A stretch of 64,000 nucleotides of DNA from the NCBI RefSeq assembly GCF_000020665.1, contig NC_011071.1, positions 62,001-126,000 on the forward strand, written 5' to 3'. The translations under genes and the position numbers were made by a program. This document shows positions 8,087 through 24,393 of this stretch, piece by piece (the stretch's first letter is position 1; every line of letters begins with the position of its first letter). Below the pieces are notes generated by a model, which ran no database searches, had not been told where the DNA came from, and was given only the letters and a program-made list of their open reading frames with translations. Source of the stretch: Stenotrophomonas maltophilia R551-3 (GTDB lineage: Bacteria > Pseudomonadota > Gammaproteobacteria > Xanthomonadales > Xanthomonadaceae).

Positions 8087-8953
8087 TCAACCCGCCCGCA
8101 ACGCCGCCGCCGTCGCCCAACGCGCCGCCACCCGTGGCGCCGTAATGCACACCGCCTGGTCGGTCACCGTCGTCACCGCACGCTCCAGCAGCTGGATATC
8201 CGCCTCGTGCTGGCGCGCCACATGCGGATCCTCGAAGAAGATCGCGCGTTGGCAGCGGCCTTCCAGCACCCGGTCAGCAATCTGCGCATCCCCGCCCATC
8301 GGGCCACTCTGGTAGCGCGTCACCCACGGCGTATCGCTGGGCCAACCGCGGCTCCAGGCCAGCTCGTTCAAGCGCTGGCCGGTGGTGCCGGTTGCCACGC
8401 GCTCGCCAAAGCGCGCCAGTACCTCGAAGTGCTCATCGGCGAAGGCCAGCATCGCCGGCTTCATCGCATCGTGCGCGATCAGCGCCAGCGTCTGGTCTTC
8501 GAACGCATGCAGATCGTCGGCGCCGGCATCGGCCGCCAGCCCAGCGTGGATGCGTTCGACCTCGACCCAGTCGCGCGCCGTCGCCACCGTTGAAATGAAC
8601 GGCTTGCCGTGGATCACGCACTGTCGCTTCAGCGCGGTCGCTTCCGGGAACACCGAGGATGGATCGACCGGGTCGATCAGATAGATCGCGCCATCCAGCG
8701 TCCGATCCGGACCCATGCCGACCACCTCGGCGACCAGCTTCATCAACCCGCCTTCGCGGCCATAGGGATAACGGTGCAGGCCGCCGTATCCGGCCAGGAA
8801 GCCGTGCCGTTCGATCGCGTCATGGGTGCGCCCGACCGCGTGCAGCGACACACCGAGTTCGCGCAGGCCAGCCTCACTGGCACGCAGCCAACGAAACAGG
8901 GCGGCGCGCACGTCGTGGTGGTGGAGACGGTTGGCAGCCAGGCCGATACGCAT
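8087..8953 (-). CDS. methylglyoxal synthase, tandem two-domain form
   Basis: The enzyme converts dihydroxyacetone phosphate to methylglyoxal plus phosphate in the cytoplasm. The C-terminal half (about residues 156-280) is a complete MgsA domain: H161-D162, G-P-M-G-G-D with Asp222, then Asp242, His249 and Asp252. The spacings 222/242/249/252 equal those of E. coli Asp71/Asp91/His98/Asp101. The N-terminal half (1-135) looks like a second, degenerate copy. It keeps H-D at 13-14 and an I-D-P at 93-95, but has G-R-E-G-G-L where the catalytic Asp should be. At 288 residues it is about twice the length of E. coli MgsA. ATG 8953 has a GGAG seven bases upstream. It is divergent from the sensor kinase. 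Confidence 0.88.
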   Translation of the reverse strand: MRIGLAANRLHHHDVRAALFRWLRASEAGLRELGVSLHAVGRTHDAIERHGFLAGYGGLHRYPYGREGGLMKLVAEVVGMGPDRTLDGAIYLIDPVDPSSVFPEATALKRQCVIHGKPFISTVATARDWVEVERIHAGLAADAGADDLHAFEDQTLALIAHDAMKPAMLAFADEHFEVLARFGERVATGTTGQRLNELAWSRGWPSDTPWVTRYQSGPMGGDAQIADRVLEGRCQRAIFFEDPHVARQHEADIQLLERAVTTVTDQAVCITAPRVAARWATAAALRAG

Positions 8954-9065
8954 CAAGAGCTCCGCAGGTACGGGTGAAGGCGGCAGTGTATGTCGCCATT
9001 TGCACTTCTGGATGCTTTTGCAACTTTCTTCATTGCCGCCCGCCCGCACGTCGATAGCGTGTCAG

Positions 9066-9081
9066 GCAGCGGTACCGCTGC
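9066..9081. promoter_or_regulatory. 16-bp perfect palindrome in a divergent promoter region
   Basis: GCAGCGGTACCGCTGC lies 24 bases before the sensor kinase start and within the 152-bp space between two divergent genes. It could be an operator or part of the 5' leader of the kinase mRNA. No regulator can be assigned. Confidence 0.3.
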
Positions 9082-9105
9082 GCGGCCGTTTCTTCCGCCT
9101 GCGAG

Positions 9106-17500
<8,395 letters not shown>

Positions 17501-17598
17501 CTCTACCTCGATGCGGAATGAATTGAACGGGGACACTCAAGCCCGCTCAATCCCTGGAGCGCATCGTGAGGCCACCGGATGCCTCGACTAGATCACAG

Positions 17599-17636
17599 GT
17601 TGCTGCAACGCCGCAATACACGGTTGCAGGTGCAAC
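17599..17636. promoter_or_regulatory. paired dyads upstream of gltB
   Basis: GTTGC-T-GCAAC (17599-17609) and GTTGCA-GG-TGCAAC (17623-17636) share the GTTGC/GCAAC half-site. They lie about 100-135 bases upstream of gltB. They look like two related operator sites for a regulator of gltBD. No specific factor is implied. Confidence 0.35.
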
Positions 17637-17641
17637 AGAAA

Positions 17642-17665
17642 GCGCCGGCAGCCCTGTGCCGGCGC
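17642..17665 (-). terminator. probable terminator of the I78 gene
   Basis: A perfect 8-bp stem GCGCCGGC/GCCGGCGC with an 8-base loop lies 11 bases past the stop of the I78 lipoprotein gene. On the minus strand it is followed by TTTCTGTT. The U-run is short, so termination is likely but not certain. Confidence 0.55.
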
Positions 17666-17675
17666 CGGGTCGGAC

Positions 17676-18068
17676 TCAGCCGCAGCGCGCGCCGCTGACT
17701 GCGCCCTTGTCGTCCACTTCGATGTTCAGGCGGTCGCCGAGGAACTCCATCGTGGCCACGTCGTTGGGCTTGAGCACGCGCACCTGGCTGGCGCCGGCGT
17801 CTTCCTGCGCCTGCTTGCCGAGCGCGTCGGTGTAGGCCTGGCCGACCAGGCTCTGCACCTGGCTGGCGTCGCAGGTGCCGACCGGCGGGGCCTCGGTGGC
17901 CTTGCCGGCGTCGTCGGCCGGTGCCTTGGCGGCTTCTGCGGCCTGCTGGGCATGGGCGGTGGCCGAATCCTGTTCGTCCAGCGCCGGTGCCTGGCAGGCG
18001 GTCAGGGCCAGCACGGCCGGCAGCAACAGGGCGGAGAGCGAACGGGCGCGAATCGGAAACGACATCAT
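17676..18068 (-). CDS. I78-family peptidase inhibitor lipoprotein (copy 1)
   Basis: The 130-residue product has a lipoprotein signal (L-A-L-T-A-C at about residues 20-25), then an Ala/Glu/Lys-rich linker. The C-terminal domain of about 66 residues starts at T-C-D and ends in R-C-G. It contains V-G-Q...A-L-G...V-R-V-L-K-P-N-D and a final beta-strand pair D-R-L-N-I-E-V-D. This is the pattern of peptidase inhibitor family I78, small serine-protease inhibitors. ATG 18068 and 18065 are both possible. Two relatives occur at 19223-19531 and 31930-32244. The target protease is unknown. Confidence 0.86.
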   Translation of the reverse strand: MMSFPIRARSLSALLLPAVLALTACQAPALDEQDSATAHAQQAAEAAKAPADDAGKATEAPPVGTCDASQVQSLVGQAYTDALGKQAQEDAGASQVRVLKPNDVATMEFLGDRLNIEVDDKGAVSGARCG

Positions 18069-18164
18069 GACTCCGGAAGGGGTTGTGAAGACCCGAGCAT
18101 AGCGGCGAACCGGCCCTCACGTGTTTGTCTTGTGTTATCGACAGGATCGCGGCATCGCGACGGC

Positions 18165-18170
18165 GACACT
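18165..18170 (+). promoter_or_regulatory. possible -10 element before topoisomerase IB
   Basis: GACACT ends six bases before ATG 18177, the same spacing as at ttcA. The hexamer is a poorer match to the -10 consensus than the others, so this is weak. Confidence 0.22.
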
Positions 18171-18176
18171 GCGGGC

Positions 18177-19235
18177 ATGTCAGCCACCTCAACCCCCGAA
18201 CGCCAGGCCGCCCGCGCCGCCGGCCTGCGCTATGTCGATGACACCCAGCCGGGCATCAGCCGGCGCCGCGCCGGCAAGGGCTTCAGCTACCGCGATGCCG
18301 ATGGCCGCGCGCTGCGTGATGCCACCACCCTGCAGCGCATCCGTGCGCTGGCGATTCCGCCGGCCTACACCGCGGTGTGGATCTGCGCCCACGCCAATGG
18401 CCACCTGCAGGCCACCGGCCGCGATGCGCGCGGCCGCAAGCAGTACCGCTACCACGCCGACTGGGCCAAGGAGCGCGACGCCGGCAAGTTCGACCGCATC
18501 ATCGCCTTTGGCGAGGCCTTGCCCACGCTGCGGCGGCGGTTGTCGCGGGATCTCAAGCGGCCAGGCTTTCCGCGGGAGAAAGTGCTGGCGGTGGTGGTGG
18601 CGCTGCTGGCCGACACCCTGGTGCGGGTCGGCAATGAAACCTATGCACAACAGAACCGTTCGTTCGGACTGACCACGCTGCGCAACCGCCATCTGGAGCT
18701 GCTGCGCGGCGGCCGGGTACGCATGCGCTTCCGCGGCAAGTCCGGGCAGCTGCAGGAGGTGACCGTGGGCGACCGCAAGCTGGGGCTGCTGGTGCGGCGC
18801 CTGCAGCAACTGCCGGGGCAGGCGCTGTTCCAGTACCACGATGATGAAGGTGCACTGCAGCCGGTGGATTCCGGCGCGGTGAATGACTACCTGCGCGAGG
18901 TGATGGGTGAGGACTTCACTGCCAAGGATTTCCGCACCTGGGGCGGTACCGTGGCGGCGGTGCAGGCGTTCGCGGCCACCGAGCTGCCGGAACCGGCCAG
19001 CCAGCGCGCGCTGGCCCAGGCGCAGCGCGCGGTGGTGTGCGAGGTGGCGTCGCTGCTGGGCAACACTCCGGCGGTGTGCCGCAAGGCCTACATCGACCCG
19101 TGCGTGTTCGCCGGCTGGGAGCGCGGCGAACTGGCCAAGCTGGCCGGCCTGCGTGGGCCGCGCCAGTGGGAACAAGCCACCCTGCGCGTGCTGCGCAGGG
19201 CGCGCCGGCTCAACCGCAGTCGTCAGCCGCAGTAG
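18177..19235 (+). CDS. DNA topoisomerase IB
   Basis: Bacterial (poxvirus-like) type IB topoisomerases relax supercoils through a 3'-phosphotyrosyl intermediate. The 352-residue length fits. The catalytic Tyr305 sits in C-R-K-A-Y-I-D-P-C-V-F. The family signature L-L-A-D-T-L-V-R-V-G-N-E-T-Y near residues 141-154 is complete, and F-R-G-K-S-G carries an active-site Lys region. ATG 18177 gives the normal N-terminus; the open frame upstream runs over the I78 gene on the other strand. The 3' end overlaps the next I78-like gene by 13 bases, tail to tail. Confidence 0.95.
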   Translation: MSATSTPERQAARAAGLRYVDDTQPGISRRRAGKGFSYRDADGRALRDATTLQRIRALAIPPAYTAVWICAHANGHLQATGRDARGRKQYRYHADWAKERDAGKFDRIIAFGEALPTLRRRLSRDLKRPGFPREKVLAVVVALLADTLVRVGNETYAQQNRSFGLTTLRNRHLELLRGGRVRMRFRGKSGQLQEVTVGDRKLGLLVRRLQQLPGQALFQYHDDEGALQPVDSGAVNDYLREVMGEDFTAKDFRTWGGTVAAVQAFAATELPEPASQRALAQAQRAVVCEVASLLGNTPAVCRKAYIDPCVFAGWERGELAKLAGLRGPRQWEQATLRVLRRARRLNRSRQPQ

Positions 19236-19531
19236 ATCGCGGTGATGTTGTTGGTGCGGCCCTTCTCGATGGTCAGGCGATCGCCGCCCTCGCTGGCCGG
19301 CGGCACCCGCGGACCGTCGTGGCGCAGCACCCGCACGTGCAGGCTGTCGCTGTCCACGCGTGCGCGGGCCACGGTGGCATCCGAAGCGGCCAAGCCCAGT
19401 GCGCCGCGCACCATGTCGCTGTGGCACTGCCCGGAAATCACGCCGTCGATCGGCTGCACCTGGGCCATCGGTGTGCTGCTGCAGGCGGCGAGGGCAAAGC
19501 AGACGGCGGCGGTGGCGATGGCAAGTTTCAT
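19223..19531 (-). CDS. I78-like lipoprotein (copy 2, divergent)
   Basis: This 102-residue lipoprotein has the signal M-K-L-A-I-A-T-A-A-V-C-F-A-L-A-A-C, giving a lipobox at residues 14-17. The mature part keeps the I78 outline. A Cys opens the domain, then A-L-G-L-A-A-S-D-A-T, the central V-R-V-L-R strand and a terminal I-Y-C-G. The central region is altered (H-D-G-P-R-V-P-P-A-S-E-G-G), so family membership is likely but not certain. ATG 19531 is followed at once by a lipoprotein signal. Its 3' end overlaps topoisomerase IB by 13 bases. Confidence 0.75.
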   Translation of the reverse strand: MKLAIATAAVCFALAACSSTPMAQVQPIDGVISGQCHSDMVRGALGLAASDATVARARVDSDSLHVRVLRHDGPRVPPASEGGDRLTIEKGRTNNITAIYCG

Positions 19532-19697
19532 GGAGGCGTTCCTTGTGTGGTTGCGTGCAGCGTGCGATGCCGCACGTGGTGGCGGAATGAATACCGTGCA
19601 CATCGTGGACACGGTGCGCTCACTGCCGCCAACAGCATAGGTGGAGACACTGCAGGAGCGGCGTATGCCGCCCCCGGTAGTGCGGCGCATGCGCCCG

Positions 19698-19723
19698 GTA
19701 GTGCCGGCCGCTGGCCGGCAACC
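19698..19723. repeat. SMAG-type GTAG palindrome
   Basis: GTAG is followed by the dyad TGCCGGCCGCTGGCCGGCA, the same sequence found in the gltBD spacer. It lies in the 216-bp gap between the I78-like gene and the SDR gene, about 25 bases before the SDR start. Confidence 0.75.
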
Positions 19724-19747
19724 CCCTTCCCTCCCGAGGAGACCTGC

Positions 19748-20854
19748 ATGGCCACCACCAAGAAGACCCTGACCCGCCGCAAAGCCTCGCCCAAGGTGCG
19801 CAAAGGCAGCACCGCGACGAAGACTGCTGCCGACCCCGATCGCCCGCGCGTGGTGAAGACCGCAACCCGCAAGGCTGCCGCCAGCGATCCACGGGCGTCG
19901 CGCGTCGCGGCCCGACAGCGACGCCTGCAGGACCAGGAAAAGGCCAAGGACGTGCGCGCGGAAAAGAAGGCAACAAAGAAGACCGCGACCCAGGCAGGCG
20001 CACGCCGTCAGCCGGAGGCGATGCCGGCGCAGCAGCTGGCCAAGCCAGGGCATGAACACGAACTGGAGCTGGCGCCGCGTTTCCTTGCACCGGACTACAC
20101 CGGCAGCGGCAAGCTGCGGGGCATGCGCGCGATCGTCACTGGTGGCGATTCCGGCATTGGCCGTGCAGTGGCGGTGCTGTTCGCACGCGAAGGCGCCGAT
20201 GTGGCGGTACTGCACCTGGACGAGGCCGAGGACGCGGACATCACCCGCCAGCACGTGGAGCGCGAGGGCGGCCGCTGCGTGGTGATCGCCGGTGATGTGC
20301 GTGATCCGCGCTTCTGCAACAAGGCGGTCAAGCAGGTGGCCAAGGCGTTCGGCGGCATCGACATCCTGGTCAACAATGCCGCGTTCCAGCTGCATTGCGC
20401 GCGGCTGGAAGACCTGGAAGACGCGCATCTGCAGGAAACCCTGCAGACCAACATCGGCGGTTACATACAGATGGCGCGCGCGGTACTGCCGCATCTGGGC
20501 GAGGGTGCCAGCATCATCAACACAGGATCGGAAACGGGAATCTTCGGCAGCAAGGCGCTGATCGATTACTCGGCCACCAAGGGCGCGATCCATGCGTTCA
20601 CCAAATCGCTGGCGAGCCAATTGCTACCGCGTGGCATCCGGGTCAACTGCGTGGCGCCGGGTCCGGTGTGGACGCCGCTGAACCCGGCCGACAAGCCGGC
20701 GGAGGACGTGGCGGAGTTCGGCAAGGACAGCGACATGGGGCGGCCCGCACAGCCTGAAGAACTGTCACCTGCTTACGTGTTCCTGGCCTCGCCGGTCTGT
20801 GCCAGTTACATCAGCGGGGTGATCCTGCCGGTGATGGGCGGGCCGCGGGGGTGA
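19748..20854 (+). CDS. SDR-family oxidoreductase with a Lys/Ala-rich N-terminal tail
   Basis: The C-terminal 260 residues form a classical short-chain dehydrogenase with the cofactor motif T-G-G-D-S-G-I-G near residue 130, N-N-A-A, and catalytic Tyr274/Lys278 (Y-S-A-T-K). The segment P-G-P-V-W-T-P-L matches the YghA/GsiB-like glucose/ribitol dehydrogenase-type subgroup. The first 85 or so residues are unusual. They are rich in Lys, Arg, Thr and Ala (T-T-K-K-T-L-T-R-R-K-A and later K-K-A-T-K-K-T-A), resembling histone H1-like tails, and could bind DNA or RNA. ATG 19748 follows GAGGAG. The substrate is unknown. Confidence 0.9.
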   Translation: MATTKKTLTRRKASPKVRKGSTATKTAADPDRPRVVKTATRKAAASDPRASRVAARQRRLQDQEKAKDVRAEKKATKKTATQAGARRQPEAMPAQQLAKPGHEHELELAPRFLAPDYTGSGKLRGMRAIVTGGDSGIGRAVAVLFAREGADVAVLHLDEAEDADITRQHVEREGGRCVVIAGDVRDPRFCNKAVKQVAKAFGGIDILVNNAAFQLHCARLEDLEDAHLQETLQTNIGGYIQMARAVLPHLGEGASIINTGSETGIFGSKALIDYSATKGAIHAFTKSLASQLLPRGIRVNCVAPGPVWTPLNPADKPAEDVAEFGKDSDMGRPAQPEELSPAYVFLASPVCASYISGVILPVMGGPRG

Positions 20855-20973
20855 GGCCGGGCACGGCATGTGCCGCCTGAATAGGGCAGGTGCTGGGGTG
20901 TGCGCTGTGTCAAAAGCTCCGTCGGGCTGCTGGGGTAGGCTGACTCCCAACCGATCACGTTCAAGGACCGACC

Positions 20974-22389
20974 ATGCCCGAAATGGATATCAACGCGGCG
21001 GCCAACGAAGTCGTCGCCCTGATGCGGCAGAACGACGTGCGCGGTGCCGCCGCCCGCCTGGAGGCCCTGCACGACGGGCAGAGTGTTGTGGTGCAGGAAT
21101 CGCTGGATCGCTACATCTCGGCGCGTGCCGCCACCGAGCTTGAGGCGTTGCGCCGGAATGGTGGTGTTGCCGCAGCAGATGCGGCCACAGTGAACCCGAT
21201 GCTGGATCGCCTGGGTGAGGCGACGCGCCCACCGCGGATGCCCGAGGCGGCAGAGACCGCGGGCTTGAGCCAGGCCCAGCAGTACGACGTCTACGGCAGC
21301 ATCGTGGCCCAGCGCGGCAACACGGCAGCGAACGAAGCAATGGCAACGCAGGACCGCGTGGTGCTGGGGCTGCGCGACGAGAACCGCACCACGGAGGCGC
21401 GCGGGCGTGGTGTCTACGACGACCGCATCGTGGTGCTGTGGAAGGATGCGCAGGGCCAAGGCCATGTGCGCGAGTTCAACCAGGCCACGACCGAGCCGAC
21501 CGCGCAGTACGACGGCCATGCCAAGACCACGCCGCGCAGCCCGGGCTTCGGCAACGTGGCACCGCGTACCAAGACCGAGGGCGAGGACGTCAATGGCGAC
21601 CGGGTCAAGGATCTGGGGCGACTGGGCGAAGGCACCACCGAAATGCGCGCGACCACCCACCCGCGCCACGGCCACGCCGATGAGTTCGCGCTGCGTCCCT
21701 CGCAGGACGCGGTAACCGCCGGTGCCGGCCGGGTGGAGCGGGACAGCAATGGCGATGGTTGGTTCGACGCGCGCGATACCCAGGGCGTGCAGGACCTCAA
21801 CGACACCTTCAAGATCCACCGCGGCAGCCGGGCAAACACCGATTCGGCAGGTTGCCAGACCATCGGTGGCGGCGAGTACGACGACTTCGTGGCGACGGTG
21901 CGCGGCACGCCCGGGCAGAACCGCTGGCAGTACGTGCTGACCTCGGTCGCACCGGGGCAGGCGCGTGAGCTGGGGCAGGACGCCCCGCTTGCTGCCAATG
22001 ACGACCCCCGCCAGCCCCAGCATCGCGACCATGCCCTGCAGCAGCAGATCAGTACGCGCCTGCAGGCGTTGGGCGGACGCTACGCCGAGCATGCCGATGC
22101 CTACAGCCTGGTGATGCTGCGCGAAGCGAAGGCCGCAGGCATCACCCAGGTCGACCAGATCGTGGCCAGCAACCCCAGCGCGGGTCGTGCAGCCGGTGAG
22201 ACGCTGTTTCTGGTGCAGGGCAGTCCGGGTGATCCTGCGGCGGTGCGTGCAGGGGTCAATGCGTCGGAGGTGCGCGACACCCCGGTGGAATCCAGCCTGC
22301 GCCAGTTGCAGCAGCAATCACGCGAGCAGGCTGCGCCGGCACCCGTGCCCGCGCAGCAGCCCGAAGCCCCTGCGATGGGAGGGCGTTGA
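20974..22389 (+). CDS. putative X-T4SS antibacterial effector (XVIPCD protein) with L,D-transpeptidase-like motif
   Basis: The 471-residue protein has no signal peptide. Residues about 344-445 match the XVIPCD secretion domain of Xanthomonadales T4SS effectors. It opens with P-x-H-x-D-H, then G-R-Y-A-E-H-A-D, A-G-I-T-Q-V-D-Q-I, E-T-L-F-L-V-Q-G, D-P-A-A-V-R-A-G-V and T-P-V-E-S-S, and ends in the usual Gln/Ala/Pro tail. The central domain has I-H282-R-G ... S291-A-G-C294-Q, like the His...Ser-x-Gly-Cys site of L,D-transpeptidase (YkuD-type) enzymes. It is preceded by a D-S-N-G-D-G-W-F-D Asp-rich loop that may bind calcium. AAGGA precedes ATG 20974. A lipoprotein gene follows with no gap. The toxic activity is inferred. 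Confidence 0.82.
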   Translation: MPEMDINAAANEVVALMRQNDVRGAAARLEALHDGQSVVVQESLDRYISARAATELEALRRNGGVAAADAATVNPMLDRLGEATRPPRMPEAAETAGLSQAQQYDVYGSIVAQRGNTAANEAMATQDRVVLGLRDENRTTEARGRGVYDDRIVVLWKDAQGQGHVREFNQATTEPTAQYDGHAKTTPRSPGFGNVAPRTKTEGEDVNGDRVKDLGRLGEGTTEMRATTHPRHGHADEFALRPSQDAVTAGAGRVERDSNGDGWFDARDTQGVQDLNDTFKIHRGSRANTDSAGCQTIGGGEYDDFVATVRGTPGQNRWQYVLTSVAPGQARELGQDAPLAANDDPRQPQHRDHALQQQISTRLQALGGRYAEHADAYSLVMLREAKAAGITQVDQIVASNPSAGRAAGETLFLVQGSPGDPAAVRAGVNASEVRDTPVESSLRQLQQQSREQAAPAPVPAQQPEAPAMGGR

Positions 22390-23193
22390 ATGATGGCCCG
22401 CCCGCACCTGACACCCGCCCTGTCGTTGATGCTGCTGCTGGCATGCAGCGCCTGTGCGCCCGCCGGGGAACATATTGCGGCCGCAGCGCCGACGTCGAAA
22501 CCGTCGACCATGCCAGCGCAGCCCTTGTCGCCTGATCGTGGATTGCCCGGGTTGCCGGAAGCCTCTGGCAGCGCCCATCCCGGCGGCCGCTACGGTGCGC
22601 TGCCGGAACCGGCGAGGCGGGTGCTGACGCAACTGAAGTGCGACGTGGACGGCGCCAGCGACGTGCAGGTGTTCTCCCTTCCCGGACAGGGCGACCAGCA
22701 GGATTTCATGGTCACCGACCGCAGTGGGCCTGGCTTCCAATACTGGATCCGTTCCTTTGCCGGCAGCGCTGGCACCACAGGCTATCTGGTACAGCTTGAG
22801 AATTGCCCGGCAACCACCGCAGGCATGCGCGCCTACATCGCACAGGGAGCCGCACCGCTGCAGGATGTCACCGCGTCGTTGCTGGCGCAGGCCGAGCTGC
22901 CCGACGCGGCGACCATGACGGCTTACCAGGACAAGGGCGCGGGTGATCTGTTCGCCTTCATCGGGGCGCTGGACAAGGTGCCGGTGCTGCGCTGGGTGGC
23001 CGAAGCAGACCCCGAACAGCCACTGGCCGTCGATGCGCGCAGCTTCGACCATGGCAATGCCATCCACGGCGGTTTCCTGCGCTGGAACCAGGATCACTTC
23101 GAAGTGGCCAGGACCGTACCCGCCGCGCTATGGCCCTGCGATGACAGCCCGTTGCTGCCGTGCAAGGGCGACCCGTTCGTGAGCGGGCGTTGA
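22390..23193 (+). CDS. putative effector-immunity lipoprotein
   Basis: The 267-residue product begins with a lipoprotein signal (L-L-L-A-C-S-A-C; the modified Cys is the first or second of these). A Pro/Ser-rich linker to about residue 65 and a globular domain with several Cys (K-C-D-V, N-C-P, P-C-D-D, P-C-K-G) follow. I know no named family for it. The start codon directly follows the stop of the effector gene. In known X-T4SS pairs the immunity protein is typically a periplasmic lipoprotein encoded beside the effector, so this is the natural candidate. Its last 66 bases overlap the serine hydrolase gene on the opposite strand. Confidence 0.8.
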   Translation: MMARPHLTPALSLMLLLACSACAPAGEHIAAAAPTSKPSTMPAQPLSPDRGLPGLPEASGSAHPGGRYGALPEPARRVLTQLKCDVDGASDVQVFSLPGQGDQQDFMVTDRSGPGFQYWIRSFAGSAGTTGYLVQLENCPATTAGMRAYIAQGAAPLQDVTASLLAQAELPDAATMTAYQDKGAGDLFAFIGALDKVPVLRWVAEADPEQPLAVDARSFDHGNAIHGGFLRWNQDHFEVARTVPAALWPCDDSPLLPCKGDPFVSGR

Positions 23194-24279
23194 GGCCGCG
23201 CGCGCATAGAAATCGGCAATGCGCGGAATGGACTGCTGTGGATTGGCGCCGACCAGATTGGTCAGCACCACCACCGCGACGTCGCGGTCGGGATAGACCA
23301 CGAAGGCCGAGCGCGCACCGCCGATACCGGCCACCTGAAGGTCGGGCGATGCACGCAGCACCGGCCAGCCGCCCGCCCATGGGCCGGCACGGCCATCGGT
23401 GAGGCGCTCTGCGGTCCACATCCTCTTCCGCGGTGCATCCTGAAGCAGGCGCCCGTCGGTCAGCGCGACCAGCCAACGCGCGGTGTCATCGGCGGTGGTG
23501 AGGATGCCACCACCGGCCCACAGTGAAGGCGGAATGTCGTAGAACCAGTGCGACAGGCGCGGCGGTGCATCGGCTGCGTCGGTTGCACGCGGGGCCAGGC
23601 TGTACATCGTTGCCATCTGCGGAATCAGATCGTAGCTGTCGCCAAAGGTGGTGCGCGCCATGCGCGCGCTGCTGAACTGGCCGGTCGCCAGGAAGTGCGC
23701 GTACGGCATGCCCGATTGCTGCGCGATGATCCGCGCCAGCAGTACGTAGTTGGTCTGGTTGTATGCGAAGCGCTGGCCGGAGGCCGCCTCCATCGGCAGC
23801 GCAGTGACCGCCGCCCACGCTTGGGCTTCGGTACCACCGCCCAGCAGTCCGCTCGCATCGAGGATGTCCGGAAGGCCTGAGGTATGCGCAAGCAACTGGC
23901 GTACGCGTACGTCTCTCCACGCTGCCGGAAGATCATCCAGGTAACGCGAGGCCGGCGCGTCCAGATCCAGCTGCCCCTGCTGGGCCAGCTGCGCGGCGGC
24001 CACGCCGGTGAACGCCTTGATGGCCGAATTGAGCGGAAAGCGGGTGTCGCGCGAGGCAAGCACACCGTTCTCGACATTGGCCAGACCGTAGGCCTCGGAC
24101 AACACGATCTGCCCGTCCTTGACCACCGCAATCTGCAATCCCGGGATGCGCTGCTCCAGCATGATCTGGCGGATCAGCCGGCGGGTCTGGTCGTTGGCCT
24201 GATCCTGGCTGGCAGAGACGGCGGCGAAGGGCAGGGCAGTGATGAGCATGAGCACGACTCGAAGCGTTGGGCGGAACAT
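23128..24279 (-). CDS. class C beta-lactamase-like serine hydrolase (exported)
   Basis: The 383-residue protein has a signal peptide (about 1-23). The beta-lactamase/esterase fold is marked by S-x-x-K (S-A-I-K near residue 85), the Tyr motif F-A-Y-N-Q-T-N-Y near 178 and L-L-A-H-T-S-G near 125. This family includes D-aminopeptidases, esterases and peptidoglycan-acting enzymes, so the substrate is open; an AmpC-type resistance role is not implied. The C-terminal 20 residues after F-Y-A-R-A-A look like an extension over the immunity gene. It is 114 bases downstream of the AraC-family gene on the same strand. Confidence 0.86.
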   Translation of the reverse strand: MFRPTLRVVLMLITALPFAAVSASQDQANDQTRRLIRQIMLEQRIPGLQIAVVKDGQIVLSEAYGLANVENGVLASRDTRFPLNSAIKAFTGVAAAQLAQQGQLDLDAPASRYLDDLPAAWRDVRVRQLLAHTSGLPDILDASGLLGGGTEAQAWAAVTALPMEAASGQRFAYNQTNYVLLARIIAQQSGMPYAHFLATGQFSSARMARTTFGDSYDLIPQMATMYSLAPRATDAADAPPRLSHWFYDIPPSLWAGGGILTTADDTARWLVALTDGRLLQDAPRKRMWTAERLTDGRAGPWAGGWPVLRASPDLQVAGIGGARSAFVVYPDRDVAVVVLTNLVGANPQQSIPRIADFYARAASTPAHERVALARQQRAVIAGP

Positions 24280-24393
24280 GCGGGATTCCGGCGGGGCGTC
24301 GAGGATCGGATGCAGCGGGTGCGTAAAAGGTTTAAGCAGTAGCTGCGCTGCGAGGCAGGTACTGGTTGTGTGCGCGGGGCGTGCCTGCTGCGG

